Below are positions 33,235 through 43,286 of a DNA stretch of 64,000 nt, piece by piece. The translations under genes and the position numbers were made by a program. The first letter of the stretch is position 1. The number at the start of each line of letters is the position of its first letter. Source of the DNA: Liopterus haemorrhoidalis (Eukaryota; Arthropoda; Insecta; Coleoptera; Dytiscidae); assembly GCA_963971575.1 (NCBI GenBank), contig OZ020616.1, positions 7,363,934 to 7,427,933 on the forward strand, given 5' to 3'. The notes beneath the pieces were generated by a model. It ran no database searches. It saw nothing but the letters and a program-made list of their open reading frames with translations, and was not told the origin of the DNA.

Positions 33235-33285
33235 CCCTAGAATTTTGGGTAGCTAGCGAGTATACTAACCATTAGTTTGGTGTTC

Positions 33286-33500
33286 GTCAACAACTTTTAA
33301 GCGCCCTTGAGAGAATTTATAGACATAGTTGTGCACTGCTTTAAGCGACAAACACTCTTTACTGTAAACAGGATAAATTTCCTTAAGGATATCCTCTGCA
33401 TGAAGTCCTTTTGCCCACAAAAAACGCACAACAGAACGTTAGTCTTCCGCAGTATACTCTTCGAGCACGATCGCCATTTTCACACTGCCTGCGCACGCAC
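33286..33500 (-). pseudogene. Mariner transposase N-terminus
   Basis: The minus strand encodes MAIVLEEYTAED (one stop), RSVVRFLWAKGLHAEDILKE, IYPVYSKECLSLKAVHNYVY and KFSQGRLKVVDEHQTNG. This matches the N-terminal helix-turn-helix of a SETMAR-like mariner family common in insects (E.R.VVRFLWAKGL.A..I..E..PVY..KCLS..AVHNWV..F, from memory). Only about 70 codons remain, cut at 33285 by the family-B repeat. Confidence 0.75.
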
Positions 33501-33509
33501 ACGACAACT

Positions 33510-34693
33510 GTCACTTAAGTGTTATCAAGCTGGATTGTGCTGCCATCTAATGACACTTTTGGAAATACAGCTATTTTCAGCTTTTCAACATCAGTTTGTG
33601 ACCTAATTACTGACTTATTCTCGTATATAAATTACATCAAACGAAAAAATCCGAAAGTGAGGACTCTAATAGAGTTCTGATTTGATGAATTTTATTATTG
33701 TTAAGATTATAGAACCAATCTAATCCTGAATTTAATCTGAAATTGCTAATAGTAAATAATATCAGATCACTAAAATCTCGTTAGAAAAATGGCTCTTAAC
33801 AATTACACCAAACACACAATACCCTACTTCAACCATATCTTAGAACTCTTAACAATCCTGTAATCGCCATAGCGACACTCATCCAACAAAACAAACCACA
33901 TACTTCAATCCACAATCCCACAAAACTAAACTGTTCAACTATACTTATTCACCGGAAACTTGATCATATCACGATTTGGGTCATATTAAAGTGTATTCTT
34001 AAACGTGATTGGTCCATTTTATGACACCTTGACAAATTGTTGGTTGTAATTGGTGGAAGAATCTAAACAATTGTACATGAGAAGAAGGGTTCATGAATAA
34101 ACATGTTTAAACGGAAGTACTGGTTCCTTTAGATTGGTCGGAAGAATGTTTATTTTGACAGTTGTTTTTTATTCCCATGTTATCTGGGATTATTTTGTTT
34201 TGTTTAATTTATCGTGTAATTTGATAGAGCCATAAAATTTGAATAAATTTAAAACGTTTCTCGTATGTATCTTAATTGAAAAGATAACAACAAAAGATAG
34301 TACTTTTAAAAAGATGGTGTTATATTGAGATAAAGCTTCAGGGCTGACAGACAAAAGCACAAATAGTTATTTACATTTCTAGATGCGTAAGTGATTTTTT
34401 ATGCTACCATATTTATATTTATGTAATTTTCAATTAAATGTAAATGAAGACACTTACGTACCCAGGACAAAAAAGTAACAAACGTTATTTTGAAGGATAA
34501 AGAGAATATTAAAGAGTTATTTCTTTATTTATATTAAAAGTAATTGTACTATTGGAACAATCTGCTATATTAATTGAAGAGTTATTTTCTTTTGAATTAA
34601 TTTCCATTTTTTTTGGTCATATCATTCCTAGTTTCAAGTAGATTGACATTTTTTGTAAATATCTTAGATGTTTTAGGTTCGCATCTATAGTTT
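33510..34693. other. No gene recognised
   Basis: The part to about 33600 may be 5' untranslated sequence of the mariner on the minus strand. The rest is AT-rich with no supported frame, RNA gene or repeat shared with other parts of this window. Confidence 0.4.
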
Positions 34694-34840
34694 TTACCGA
34701 CCGCCAACATATATAAGGGAGGTATTGTGATCATACCAATTTTGACGTTTCGAGATTTCGATGGATCTCCACGAATTGAGGTCCCTACATAACGTTTCGA
34801 CTATTTTTAGCATGATGTCTGTTGGTCTGTCTGTCCGTCC

Positions 34841-34884
<44 letters not shown>

Positions 34885-35085
34885 GACCGTCTGTCCGTCT
34901 GTGTACACGTACAGAGCAAATTCGCCTGAAAGGATTTTTATGAAACTTCATATTTAAGCTTCTGCCATCAATGACTCGATTTGATCAACTTTTGGTAAAA
35001 ATCGGTTGACTAAAAATGGGAGTTTACTCGTGTCGATTTTAAGATTTTTGTGAATATTTCACAACAGAAAAATAAAAAATATAGT
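34694..35085 (+). mobile_element. Repeat family A (HINE-like), 5' part
   Basis: It starts TTACCGACCGCCAACATATA with the GGGAGGTATTGTGATCATAC block. A TCTG microsatellite (34824-34885) is followed by GAGCAAATTCGCCTGAAAGG and GTTGATCAACTTTTGG-like sequence, then ATTTCACAACAGAAAAATA, where it is cut by the mariner. Open frames made of (TCTG)n are artefacts. Confidence 0.8.
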
Positions 35086-36310
35086 TCAAAGTTTCAACAC
35101 ATATGGCGTTTTGTTAAGTTATCATTAAGTGTCAAATGCGTATAGGTTATAATTTGAAAAGTGATCATATAGTTTTGTTTTACTGTGTTAAAAATGTCAA
35201 ATTTTGTGCCAAATAAAGAGCATTCGCGGACAGTACTACTGTTTTGTTTTCATTTGAAAAAAACTGCTGCTGAATCATACCGACTGCTTCGAGAAGCTTA
35301 TGGTGAATATGCTCCATCGCAAGATACGTGTGAACGATGGTTTCGGCGTTTCAAAAGTGGTGACTTCGATCTTACAGACAAAGAACATGGAAAATCTCCA
35401 AAAAATATCAAGATACAAAATTGGAAACATTGCTACAGGAAGACGATAGTCAATCACAAAAACAACTAACAGAGTAGTTAGGCGTTAGTCAACAAGCTGT
35501 TTCCAGTCGCCTACGAGAGATGGGTAAGATCCATAAAGTCGGCAGATGGGTTCCACATGCATTGAATGAGAGGCAGATGGAAAAACGCAAAAACACTTGT
35601 GAAATTTTGCTTGCACGATACAAAAGAAAGTCTTTTTTGCATCGTATCATGACTGGCGATGAAAAATGGATTTATTTTGAAAATCCCAAACGCAAAAAAT
35701 CATGGGTGAACCCAGGCTCACCATCCACATCAACTGCAAGACCGAATCGTTTTGGCAAAAAGACAATGCTCTGTAATTGGTGGGACCAAAAGGGTGTGGT
35801 CTATTATGAATTGTTAAAACCTGGTGAAACAATTAATACCGAACGCTACCAACAACAACTAATCGAATTGAACCATTCGCTGCTCATAAAACGACCAGAA
35901 TACGAAAAAAGACAGCACAAGGTAATCTTTCTTCACGATAACGCTCCATCACATAAGGCAAAAGCAGTTTGCAACACATTGGAGGCACTCAAGTGGGTAG
36001 TGCTACCCCATGCCGCTTACTCACCAGACTTGGCCCCTTCAGATTACCACTTTTTCGCATCGATTGGTCACGCACTTGCCGAGCAGCACTTTTGTTCATA
36101 TGAAAATATAGAAGAATGGCTTGATGAATGGTTTGCGGGGAAAGGGGAAGAGTTCTACTGGCGAGGTATTCACAAATTGCATGAAAGATGGGAAAAATGT
36201 ATAACTTCTAATGGAGCATACTTTGAATAAATACACTTTTTTGTTCTTTTGAGTTTAATGTGTTTTATTTAAAAAAAAAAAACCGGAATTCATTCTTGTA
36301 GACCTGGTAA
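35086..36310 (+). mobile_element. Mariner element, nearly full-length, left end lost
   Basis: It contains 5' untranslated sequence, a transposase (35185-36230) and a right end AAAACCGGAATTCATTCTTG then TAGACCTGGTA (36283-36312), which has the form of a mariner terminal repeat. A matching left repeat is not visible; the element joins a family-A fragment near 35085. Confidence 0.8.
35185..36230 (+). pseudogene. Mariner DD34D transposase, one frameshift and one stop
   Basis: The N-terminal HTH portion contains LFCFHLKKTAAESYRLLREA and CERWFRRFKSGDFDLTDKEH (codons ~15-70). A frameshift at about 35405-35415 shifts to ETLLQEDDSQSQKQLTE, then a TAG at 35475-35477, then LGVSQQAVSSRLREMGKIHK. The catalytic domain is intact: FLHRIMTGDEKWIYFENPKR (first Asp), MLCNWWDQKGVVYYELLKPG, FLHDNAPSHKAKAV (second Asp) and AYSPDLAPSDYHFFASIGHA (third Asp), ending NGAYFE. 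The total is about 345 codons, the usual mariner size. With only two lesions it is the best-preserved transposase here, but it is not translatable as one protein. Confidence 0.88.
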
Positions 36311-36399
36311 ACAAATATGTACAATATCAAATGTAAAATAATGTAAACCAATGTCCCGAGGTGCTAATAACCAAGTTCTTCGAACACCCCTAAATAAAC

Positions 36400-36610
36400 T
36401 AATTTAAAAAATAGAGACTGATGAAAATAAACGCCTACAATGGGCGGAATATACCTATAAAAAATCGTAAAACTAGACCGAGAAGTCCATGGAATTGTGA
36501 CAGACCTAAACGAGGATCTAGAGTTGTGATGCACGATGACGTAATAATTTAGACGCAACTAACAGCAAGAGAAAGGATCTGACAGAATGGAGGAAAAGAT
36601 TTCAGTAAGC
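36400..36610 (+). pseudogene. LINE RT C-terminal relic
   Basis: Mixed frames give ETDENKRLQWAEYTYKKS, RPRSPWNCDRPKRGSRVVMH, DDV, then SKRKDLTEWRKRFQ. The order 'D..RL.WAGH......RPR..W......GR....W.DDV........R.EWR' is the common insect LINE tail. Stops and at least two frameshifts are present. The ends are not defined. Confidence 0.5.
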
Positions 36611-37261
36611 GCACTAAGTTTATATCTAAATCCTGTCGTTAGGCTAAACGATGCCGTCTCAAAACTAAATTTAAGGATTTTTTGTGGGCATAAAACAACG
36701 ATAAATGAAAATAACCAGTTGGTACCATTTTAGTGCCTATCTATGTGGACCCTTTTTTTGTGTATTTATGTGAGACAATTCAAAATTCTATCGCCAGTGC
36801 TGAAGTAAAAATAACGAGTGAGAACTAAAAGATATAATTAACAGTATTAGGTATATTTGCTGTTATAACTAAGTTGTCTTGTGCTATTAGATACATCAGA
36901 ATAACTAAATATGTCTCTCCCCTTCAAATTAATAAACTATAATCCGGCGTCACATAAACTAAAATCATTCCACCTCAGCTAAAATTACATACATAGCTCT
37001 CGTATGTTAATAAACATATATTCCCTTCATTGGAAGCCTCAAACATGTTGTACTTAGCAGAATCTCACCCGAAACCGCGTCTTAATAACGCAGTAAGGAC
37101 CCCTCTTCAACGCACACACCTTATACTAACCTCAAATATTCAGCACATGCGTAATCTAATCAACGTCAAGAACGTGGTGGAAGGAGCTACATTTATAATT
37201 ATTACTCACTTTAAGCTTTTTGTCTAAAGGATTAATCGTCAGGAATAATTAGATATTTTAT
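36611..37261. other. No gene recognised
   Basis: AT-rich. The frame at 37030-37227 has no recognised feature. No repeat partner is evident in this window. Confidence 0.4.
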
Positions 37262-37345
37262 TGTTTTTATGATTTTGTAGGTAAAATATGAAAACGTTTG
37301 TACCGTCACTCATTAGTTTATCCGTTGGCTGTCTGTCTTTATGTC
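37262..37345 (+). mobile_element. Family B 5' stub
   Basis: GATTTTGTAGGTAAAATATG, GTACCGTCACTCATTAG and a degenerate TCTG microsatellite (about 37328-37342) match the first ~80 bp of family-B elements. Nothing further is recognisable before the next copy in the opposite orientation. Confidence 0.5.
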
Positions 37346-37444
37346 TATATACTAAGAATGACGAGAATTAGAAAATTATGGAACCGGGTACACGCCACAA
37401 TTTCCCGGATATTACCCGCTACCCGTTTATTACTCCTTACCCGT

Positions 37445-38177
37445 TAATTGTTAATTAAATACATCATTTGTCAAAATATAACTAGAATTTTGACAAAATA
37501 ATTTCAACAAAATAAAAATGCAAAAAAAAAAAAACAGAAAAAATAAAATTCACTCCGTACTTGAACTCGAAACCCTTCGTTTTCCAGCTAATTTTAGCTT
37601 ACGACACCAGTGCTCTAACCCATTACGCTATCGCACGCTTTGCATGTGAGTGTCTTACATTGGTATAACTTTTATACTTTGTGAACCAAAAACAACAAAA
37701 AATGCGTTATTTTCCGAAAACATAATCTGATCAAAAATTCCTGTTGTATTATTTCGGTTCACACCCATATACATTACTTTTTTTAGATTTTTAGTTTAAA
37801 CCATCTGGGCTACAGGGTGTGGGACAAAAATTTGTTTGCACAATTTTGGCATAATCGCATCAAAATAATTTATTTTGCAAAAATAAAAATTTTATCGTTA
37901 ATCCACGTACTAAGGGCTTTCATTTGATACCCTACTCAGAATTAAAAAAAAAAAAATTGTTTTCGATGAGCACATATTTGTTTATATTTTTAGGGAAGTA
38001 TGTTTTTTAGATGTTTTAGTATTTTTCCTATGTGCGGGTCAAAGAGTTGTATAAGCATGCCAAATTTCAACTCTCTAGGTTTAGCCGTTTGGCTACAATT
38101 TTTACCGAACAGACAGACAGACAGACAGACAGACGACAAAATGACGGTATAAGGGTTTTTTGGTCATACCTACAAAA
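37445..38177 (-). mobile_element. Repeat family B with tRNA-like cassette, 3' end lost
   Basis: The 5' end lies at 38177 (complement TTAGGGTTTTGTAGGTATGA), with a TCTG microsatellite at about 38108-38133 and the usual body. The tRNA-like cassette lies at about 37562-37640: the complement has TAGCGTAATGGG, a full match to the A-box consensus TRGYNNARNNGG, and GGTTTCGAGTTC near the B-box position. A T-rich spacer and AATTATTTTGTCAAAATTCT follow; the 3' terminus is missing. Confidence 0.78.
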
Positions 38178-38196
38178 CCCTAAAAATGAAAAGTAA

Positions 38197-38826
38197 GTAA
38201 AGAAAAATTGATGTGAAGTGTGATTTTCACACATTTCAGGATTTTGTAGTTATTTAATAAGTGTAAGAAGCCAACAGAATGCTGGATGTCTAAAAATAAT
38301 TTTTTAATAAACATTTTTTTAACAGTATTATTCGTTATTTTAGTACTAAGACCTTCCATTTAATTTTTTAAACTAAATTTAAATAATAAGCCATAATTTA
38401 GCAATTAATTAAAAATTAATTAGCTTCTCTCGTACGTTTCCGACTCAAATCAATGTACATTACCTATAATTTTTTCAGACTTTTATTTTAATCTCTTTGG
38501 GTAAAAGGCCGCCCCCTTTTCGAGAACTTTTTTAGCACATTTTTGGCCACAATAGTGTTAAAAGAAACAAATTTTTAAGAACTACTTTTCGTTCCTTAAT
38601 CTACCTTTTAAGAGCTTCTTTTTGATACCACATAATATATTTCTATTTAATAATAATTTTTTTAACGACACAAAAAAATCGATATTTTTCAAAAAACTAA
38701 TCTGATCAAAAATTCCTGTTCAGCTATTTCGGTTCCTATGAATGCACATTATTAAGATTTTTTAAAAGTTTTTTAGATCAACCCATCTGGGAGATAGGGT
38801 GGGGGACAAAAGTTTTTTTGTCACAT
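38197..38826 (-). mobile_element. Repeat family B, 5' end lost
   Basis: The inverted 3' terminus is at 38203-38260 (TTGATGTGAAGTGTGATTTT, ACACATTTCAGGATTTTGTA, then GTAAGAAGCCAACAGAATGC). The body (GATAGGGTGGGGGACAAAAG) ends abruptly at about 38826, where LINE coding sequence starts. It lies only about 20 bp from the 5' end of the previous copy. Confidence 0.75.
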
Positions 38827-39200
38827 AATGAGGGAAAGAAATATTGAGTGGAACTTATGCAGTGAACCATCTGACAAAAAACGTGAAAGAGGACGTAGAA
38901 GAATTGTTGTTTCTAGTATTATAAGTGAGAAAGGGACTCAAAATTTTCAAAAACTAATTAATGTAGTGGACGATAGAACCAAGTGGCATTCCATGGTAGC
39001 CGATGTGGCACTTGATTGGATTGGACTTACCTATACACCAGGCATGTCAAACTTCAAATGGGCCAAATGCTTAAAGGTAAAACGCCGATGGACCGCAAAA
39101 AAAATCTTAAAAACTGCTAAACCAAATCAAAATAAAACACTATAAAAATTCATAATGTGAATCTATGCAACACAAATTTCAATATATATATATATATCCT
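38827..39200 (+). pseudogene. 5'-truncated LINE: RT C-terminus with (TA)n tail
   Basis: The frame 38828-39145 reads KRERGRRRIVVSSIISEKGT then INVVDDRTKWHSMVADVALD, matching the 'GRRR..+..DI...TG....+L...A.DR..W+.MVA.V' tail of insect LINE endonuclease/RT proteins. A 3' UTR of about 40 bp ends in (TA)n at 39183-39197. The ATG at 38828 lies at the junction with family B, so the start is not genuine. It was inserted into the family-B copy. Confidence 0.65.
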
Positions 39201-39354
39201 ACACTAAAAGCTTATTACGCAACCTATATTGTAAGTTGGCAATTAAGTTAGCGAGTAGTCCTCTTACTTCAAGCGATGCGGCGTTGACCTTGAAGGGTCA
39301 AGATAAAAATCAAAGTGTATAAGTTGTTACGTTCATCTTTAGCCTTCTTTCATT
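39201..39354. other. Short interval without recognised features
   Basis: Moderately AT-rich, no frame. Possibly sequence of the locus before transposon insertion. Confidence 0.4.
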
Positions 39355-39359
39355 TTGAA

Positions 39360-40112
39360 TAGGGAAAACTTCCTAAGCACCCTGACATCTGGTGGCAATT
39401 TGCGGAATATACGAAAGTGACATTGTTTTGTTTTGTTCAATGGAGAAATACGTGTTTTATTTTTGTGAATCATGGAAAAAAACATCAATTTTGTTGTGTG
39501 CCGCAATGAAAATCGTGAATAAGGAAGAATCCCTCTTAAACATTTCATAATTTACCTAAATAGAAAAAAATATCAATTGAAACGACTTTTGGAGGCAGAG
39601 AGAAAGTGGATCGTAGGTTTTTATGGACCCAAAAACTAAAAATGGGCAAAAATCCAAACCCATGCATGCACGTTTGCTCGTTGCATTTTATGGAAAGTGA
39701 TTTTTTACGTCCAAGAAAAGACTGAAAAAAAGCATTTATCTCACCCAAAATTTACCTAAATCATCAGTTGATATATTAAAAGAACCTTCTACTTTTTAAG
39801 TCAGAGATATTAATTTTTACTAATATATTTACCATTCTTTTGTTGTTATTATGTTGACAGACAGTCAAAAAGAATTAAAACCACAATGGAAAACTAAAAA
39901 TTTCCATGAAATTTCTTTAGAATAGTATATTATTACATATCTTGTAAATTGTAGATTAACTTTAAATTAAAAAAAAAGCTCGGAAAACATGAAAAATACA
40001 ACTCGTGTTCATTTTCACCATATAAACAAATACACGAGTAACAGTTTAATGTCACTTTCGAGTGTTCCAGCTTTGCCGCATATGGCGCTGCGATCTTAAA
40101 AAGTTTCCCCTA
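39360..40112 (+). mobile_element. TIR element bearing a degenerate THAP domain (P-like)
   Basis: TAGGGAAAACTTCCTAAG at 39360 is matched inverted by AAAAAGTTTCCCCTA ending at 40112. Further in, CGAAAGTGACATT at 39413 is matched inverted by AATGTCACTTTCG near 40050. TTGAA flanks both ends (39355-39359, 40113-40117), possibly part of a longer decayed TSD. The plus strand retains INFVVCRNENRE (about 39486-39522), HNLPK-like residues and HVCSLHFMESDFLRPRKD (about 39669-39720), the Cys...His pattern of a THAP zinc finger. THAP plus long TIRs points to P-element-like ancestry; no catalytic domain is present. Confidence 0.6.
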
Positions 40113-40119
40113 TTGAATT

Positions 40120-40777
40120 CAGCATTGCCAATCTAGTTGGACTTCTACAAAAATCCACCTAGAATAATCTAAAATAGTTATTAATTTCTACCTTATAGTA
40201 AAGCAACAAATTTTGAAATAAAACATTTTCGAGTTTCCATGTTCTCCTACATGATCAGAAGTTCATAGTTCAATAAATACAAATAAGCCCGCAGCTATAA
40301 TGTTTCATATACAAACACATCTCTTATGGTAAACAACGAGGCAGTGTACAAAGTATACAGAAGTAATTAATCTAAAACATCATGTACACATCTCTAGCTG
40401 CGTCATTAACGACTCACCCCGTGTACATGAGGATTTGTTTATACAAAATTTACACTAAAAACTCTTTAATTAGTGCGTAAACTGAGTTAATAACTTACTA
40501 TATGCTATGTATACAATTTCAGGTTATTTATACTACTTTGTACATAAAGAATTCTGGCAGGTTTTTGCATAGGCTGTCTAATATCTTACAGCAAGACAGT
40601 AAAAAATTTATAACTATTTGTGTAACTCATCTAAAATTAATTTGGAATGCTCACAGATATGAATAAGATTCATGTATCGCTTCGTTCCTATATGAAGCAT
40701 AGGCAGGGCCGGATTTACATAACACGAGGCCCTAGGCTACTCAAATTTTTAGGCTCTTTCAATAGACACCTCTTTTT
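40120..40777. other. No gene; a lone repeat terminus at 40706
   Basis: AT-rich. CAGGGCCGGATTTACATAAC at 40706 looks like the outer end of a hAT-type element (compare CAGGGCCGCC at 44912), cut about 70 bp later by the family-A copy. The rest is unassigned. Confidence 0.4.
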
Positions 40778-40914
40778 TCCGACTGCCAACGTATATAAGG
40801 GAGGTATTGTGATCATACCGATTTTGACATTTCGATGGAATTGCTCCACGAATTGAGGTCCCTACATAACGTTTTGACTATTTTTAGCATGATGTCTGTC
40901 TGTCTGTCTGTCTA

Positions 40915-40957
<43 letters not shown>

Positions 40958-41404
40958 GTCTGTCTGTCTGTCTATCTGTCTGTCTGTCTGTCTGTGTACG
41001 CGTGCAGAGCAAATTCGGCTAAAAGGATTTTTATAAAACTTCATATTTAAACATTTCTGCCATCAATGGCACGAGTTGATCAACTTTTGGTAAAAATCGA
41101 TTGACTAGAAATGGGAGAAATACTCGTGTCAATTTTAAGATTTTTGCGAATAATTAGCAACAGAAATATATTTCGAAAAACTTTATGTAATAAAAGTTGC
41201 TATAAATGCAATAACTAATAATTTTTATTTGAGACGTCTTTTTAAGTCTCAATTTTTTCATACTTATATGTAACGTTTCCATGGTCATGATAAATAATAT
41301 CTCTGTTAGAAAATATTAGGCCAAGTCATTTCTGCTCTGTCGCTAGAATGTATTTTATACAAGTACTCTATGATGGCGGTCGGTCCTGTGGTGGCCACAG
41401 CTGA
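40778..41404 (+). mobile_element. Repeat family A (HINE-like), complete copy
   Basis: The 5' end CCGACTGCCAACGTATATAA with the GATCATACCGATTTTGAC block, a TCTG/TCTA microsatellite (40893-40993), GAGCAAATTCGGCTAAAAGG and GTTGATCAACTTTTGGTAAA are followed by ATCTCTGTTAGAAAATATTA. At the 3' end TGGCGGTCGGT, the near-complement of the 5' end, lies just before the hairpin CTGTGGTGGCCACAG and the end CTGA. The total is about 627 bp. Confidence 0.85.
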
Positions 41405-41737
41405 TTTTTTTCTTTTGTTCCAGAAAGACAAATTTTAATATCTCCCTTAACTTGAATTTGTTAATTTGATATTCTATATGCAATTACAATATAGTAACAC
41501 GATAGTATAAAAAGATAGTAAACATCTCAAGTGACCTCGTGTTTCGTATCCTGCACGTACATTTGGGCATGAAAAAACGATCGGCAAGATAAATAATGGA
41601 TATATAACTACACACTAGAAATGAGAGAATAGTCTCAACAGTATATTTCTCCTGGTGAACGTGCTCAGAAGAAGGCAAAAATAGTTCCCTTGTCTGAAAA
41701 TATTATGGCCATGATTTCTTGGGATTCGCAAAACATA

Positions 41738-43149
41738 CCGTATTAACCCGAATATAACGCGACCCCGAAATTAACGCGACAACAAAATTATTCAAAAAAT
41801 ATTTTGAAAAAAAAAAGTTATCCGAAAATCGCATCGGTATCATTAGTATGCTCGCTTTCAGTCTCCCACAAAATGTCATCTTCAGACCCATTTAAATTAT
41901 TTAAAATGTAGCATTTCTTAAAAGCATCACTATCGATTCAGGTTCGATCTTGTGTCAGTTGGTCGCAATCCATTCTCCTAAAAGTCAGACTGAGGAATTC
42001 TTTGTTTTTCCTGAAGGAGTCAATGGGCGATTTCTCGGTAATACCTAATTGTTGTATTCTTTTCGTAAGTTGTCTTTAAATGGGTTATTGACCACCAAAT
42101 CCAAGACTTGCAACTGAGGTGTCATACCACTTGGAACTATCGGAATTAAATGACTGAATTTCTTCCTTAACACCTGACGTCAGTTGGCCTCGAAATGCAT
42201 CAAAGAGCGAGGTTTTCTCAGAGAACCTGGTCGTCCAACCTTTTTCTTGGGCCCGAAAAATTATTCCTGGTTTCAGCTGTTCTTTGGGCTTTGCTTTACG
42301 TTTCAATATATCTTTTGAAGCTTCTGTCCATCAGCAGTAACGGCAAGCATAACAGTAATTCTGGACTTATCGTAACCAGTTGACTTCAATAAGACCGTTT
42401 TTTTCACCCTTCTTATGGTGGAGGCATAGCCGTACTAATAAGAAGGGTTGTTTATATTACATTCCATTAACTAGACCTTGAGAATAACAGGATACAGGAG
42501 GATAAGATGTGCAGTATGTGCGGGGAGGAGGAAGAAGATATAGAGCACCACGCGAAGAGGTGTAGAGAGATGACAGTATGGTCAGGGAGCACATTAGACC
42601 TGTTGCAAGAAGATGGAAGAGGGGAGAGGTGGGCGACGGAATTGGAGGCAAGAAGGATTGAGATTGGGGTAGGATAACAGGAAGGGGTAAAGAAAGGAGG
42701 GAAGAGACCCAGTGGGAAGCAGAAGGGGAGAAATGGAAGGAAGGAAGGGGGCTGAGGTTACCTGGAAATGGGGTGGAAGGAAGGGAGATAGGAGGAGGGG
42801 TGAAAAAATGGTTGGAAGGAAAGAGAATGGAATAGAATAAATTAAAGATGGGCGAGAAAACTGAAAGCAAGAAGGAAGGAGATCGGAGAGGGAAACCAGA
42901 ATGAGAATAGGAAAAAAGAGAGAGACACTGGAGTAAGAAGAAAGAAATGAGATAAAAATATTGTAAATTGTATTGTTTTGTACGTTATTTATTTTTGATT
43001 GTTTTATTTCTATTTGTAATGGTTAATACCCTGAATGCCGCAAGGCCTAGGGAATAAAGAATATAAATAACTAGACCTCGTATTTAGAGCGAGTCAATTT
43101 TTTCACAGAAAATAATTAAAAATATCGCGTTGTATTCGGGCTAATATGG
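41738..43149 (-). mobile_element. Pogo-like element (internally deleted) inserted in a mariner
   Basis: CCGTATTAACCCGAATATAA at 41738 is matched by the complement of the right end (CCATATTAGCCCGAATACAA) ending at 43149; TA flanks both sides (41736-41737, 43150-43151). The minus strand encodes a decayed pogo/Tigger-type transposase C-terminus: KTVLLKSTGYDKSRITVMLA (about 42400-42345), LKPGIIFRAQEKGW, SLFDAFRGQLTSGVK (around the last catalytic Asp, about 42200), GMTPQLQVLDLVVNNPFKD and MGLKMTFCGRLKASILMI. Stops and frameshifts are present. It hosts the LINE relic at 42479-43067. Confidence 0.85.
42479..43067 (+). mobile_element. 5'-truncated LINE inside the pogo-like element
   Basis: It is flanked by an 11-bp duplication TAACTAGACCT (42468-42478, 43068-43078). 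The plus strand encodes CSMCGEEEEDIEHHAKRC (about 42509-42562), the C-x2-C...H...C tail of R1/I-like LINEs also seen at 852-905, then WATELEARRIEIGVG and a stop. A purine-rich 3' UTR ends GGGAATAAAGAATATAAA. The minus-strand 137-codon open frame over 42457-42870 is a by-product of this purine-rich DNA. Confidence 0.85.
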
Positions 43150-43286
43150 TAATCGTCATCAGCTATCTGAAGAAGGGAAAAACAATCACAGGACAATACT
43201 ATGCTGATTAATTGGGTCGATTACACGTTAAATTGATAAAAAGTGGCGAAGAAAAAAGTTCTGGTCTACCATCACATTTCTAAGCC

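Larger units (their letters stand above)
31953..33285 (-). mobile_element. Repeat family B with tRNA-like cassette, carrying hAT and Tc1 insertions
   Basis: The inverted 3' end TTGATGTGAAGTGTGAATTT, with the repeat TTTCGCAGGTATATAATAAG, begins at 31953. A (TA)n tract fills 32177-32252. The body leads to ATTATCTCCTCTGCTCGGGC and the tRNA-like cassette (complement: TAATGGTTAGTATACTC as A box, GGTCCCGCC near the B-box position), interrupted by the hAT at 32520-33234. The 5' end is missing because the repeat abuts a mariner fragment at about 33285. Confidence 0.65.

Noticed and set aside
34694..34951. Open frames made of TDRQTDRQ or SVCLSVCL peptides (also at 40835-41050, 46222-46554)
   Set aside because: They are translations of TCTG/CAGA microsatellites inside family-A repeats and run open in several frames on both strands.
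42457..42870. 137-codon Pro/Ser-rich minus-strand frame
   Set aside because: It is the complement of the purine-rich 3' part of a LINE whose plus strand encodes a recognisable zinc-knuckle tail.
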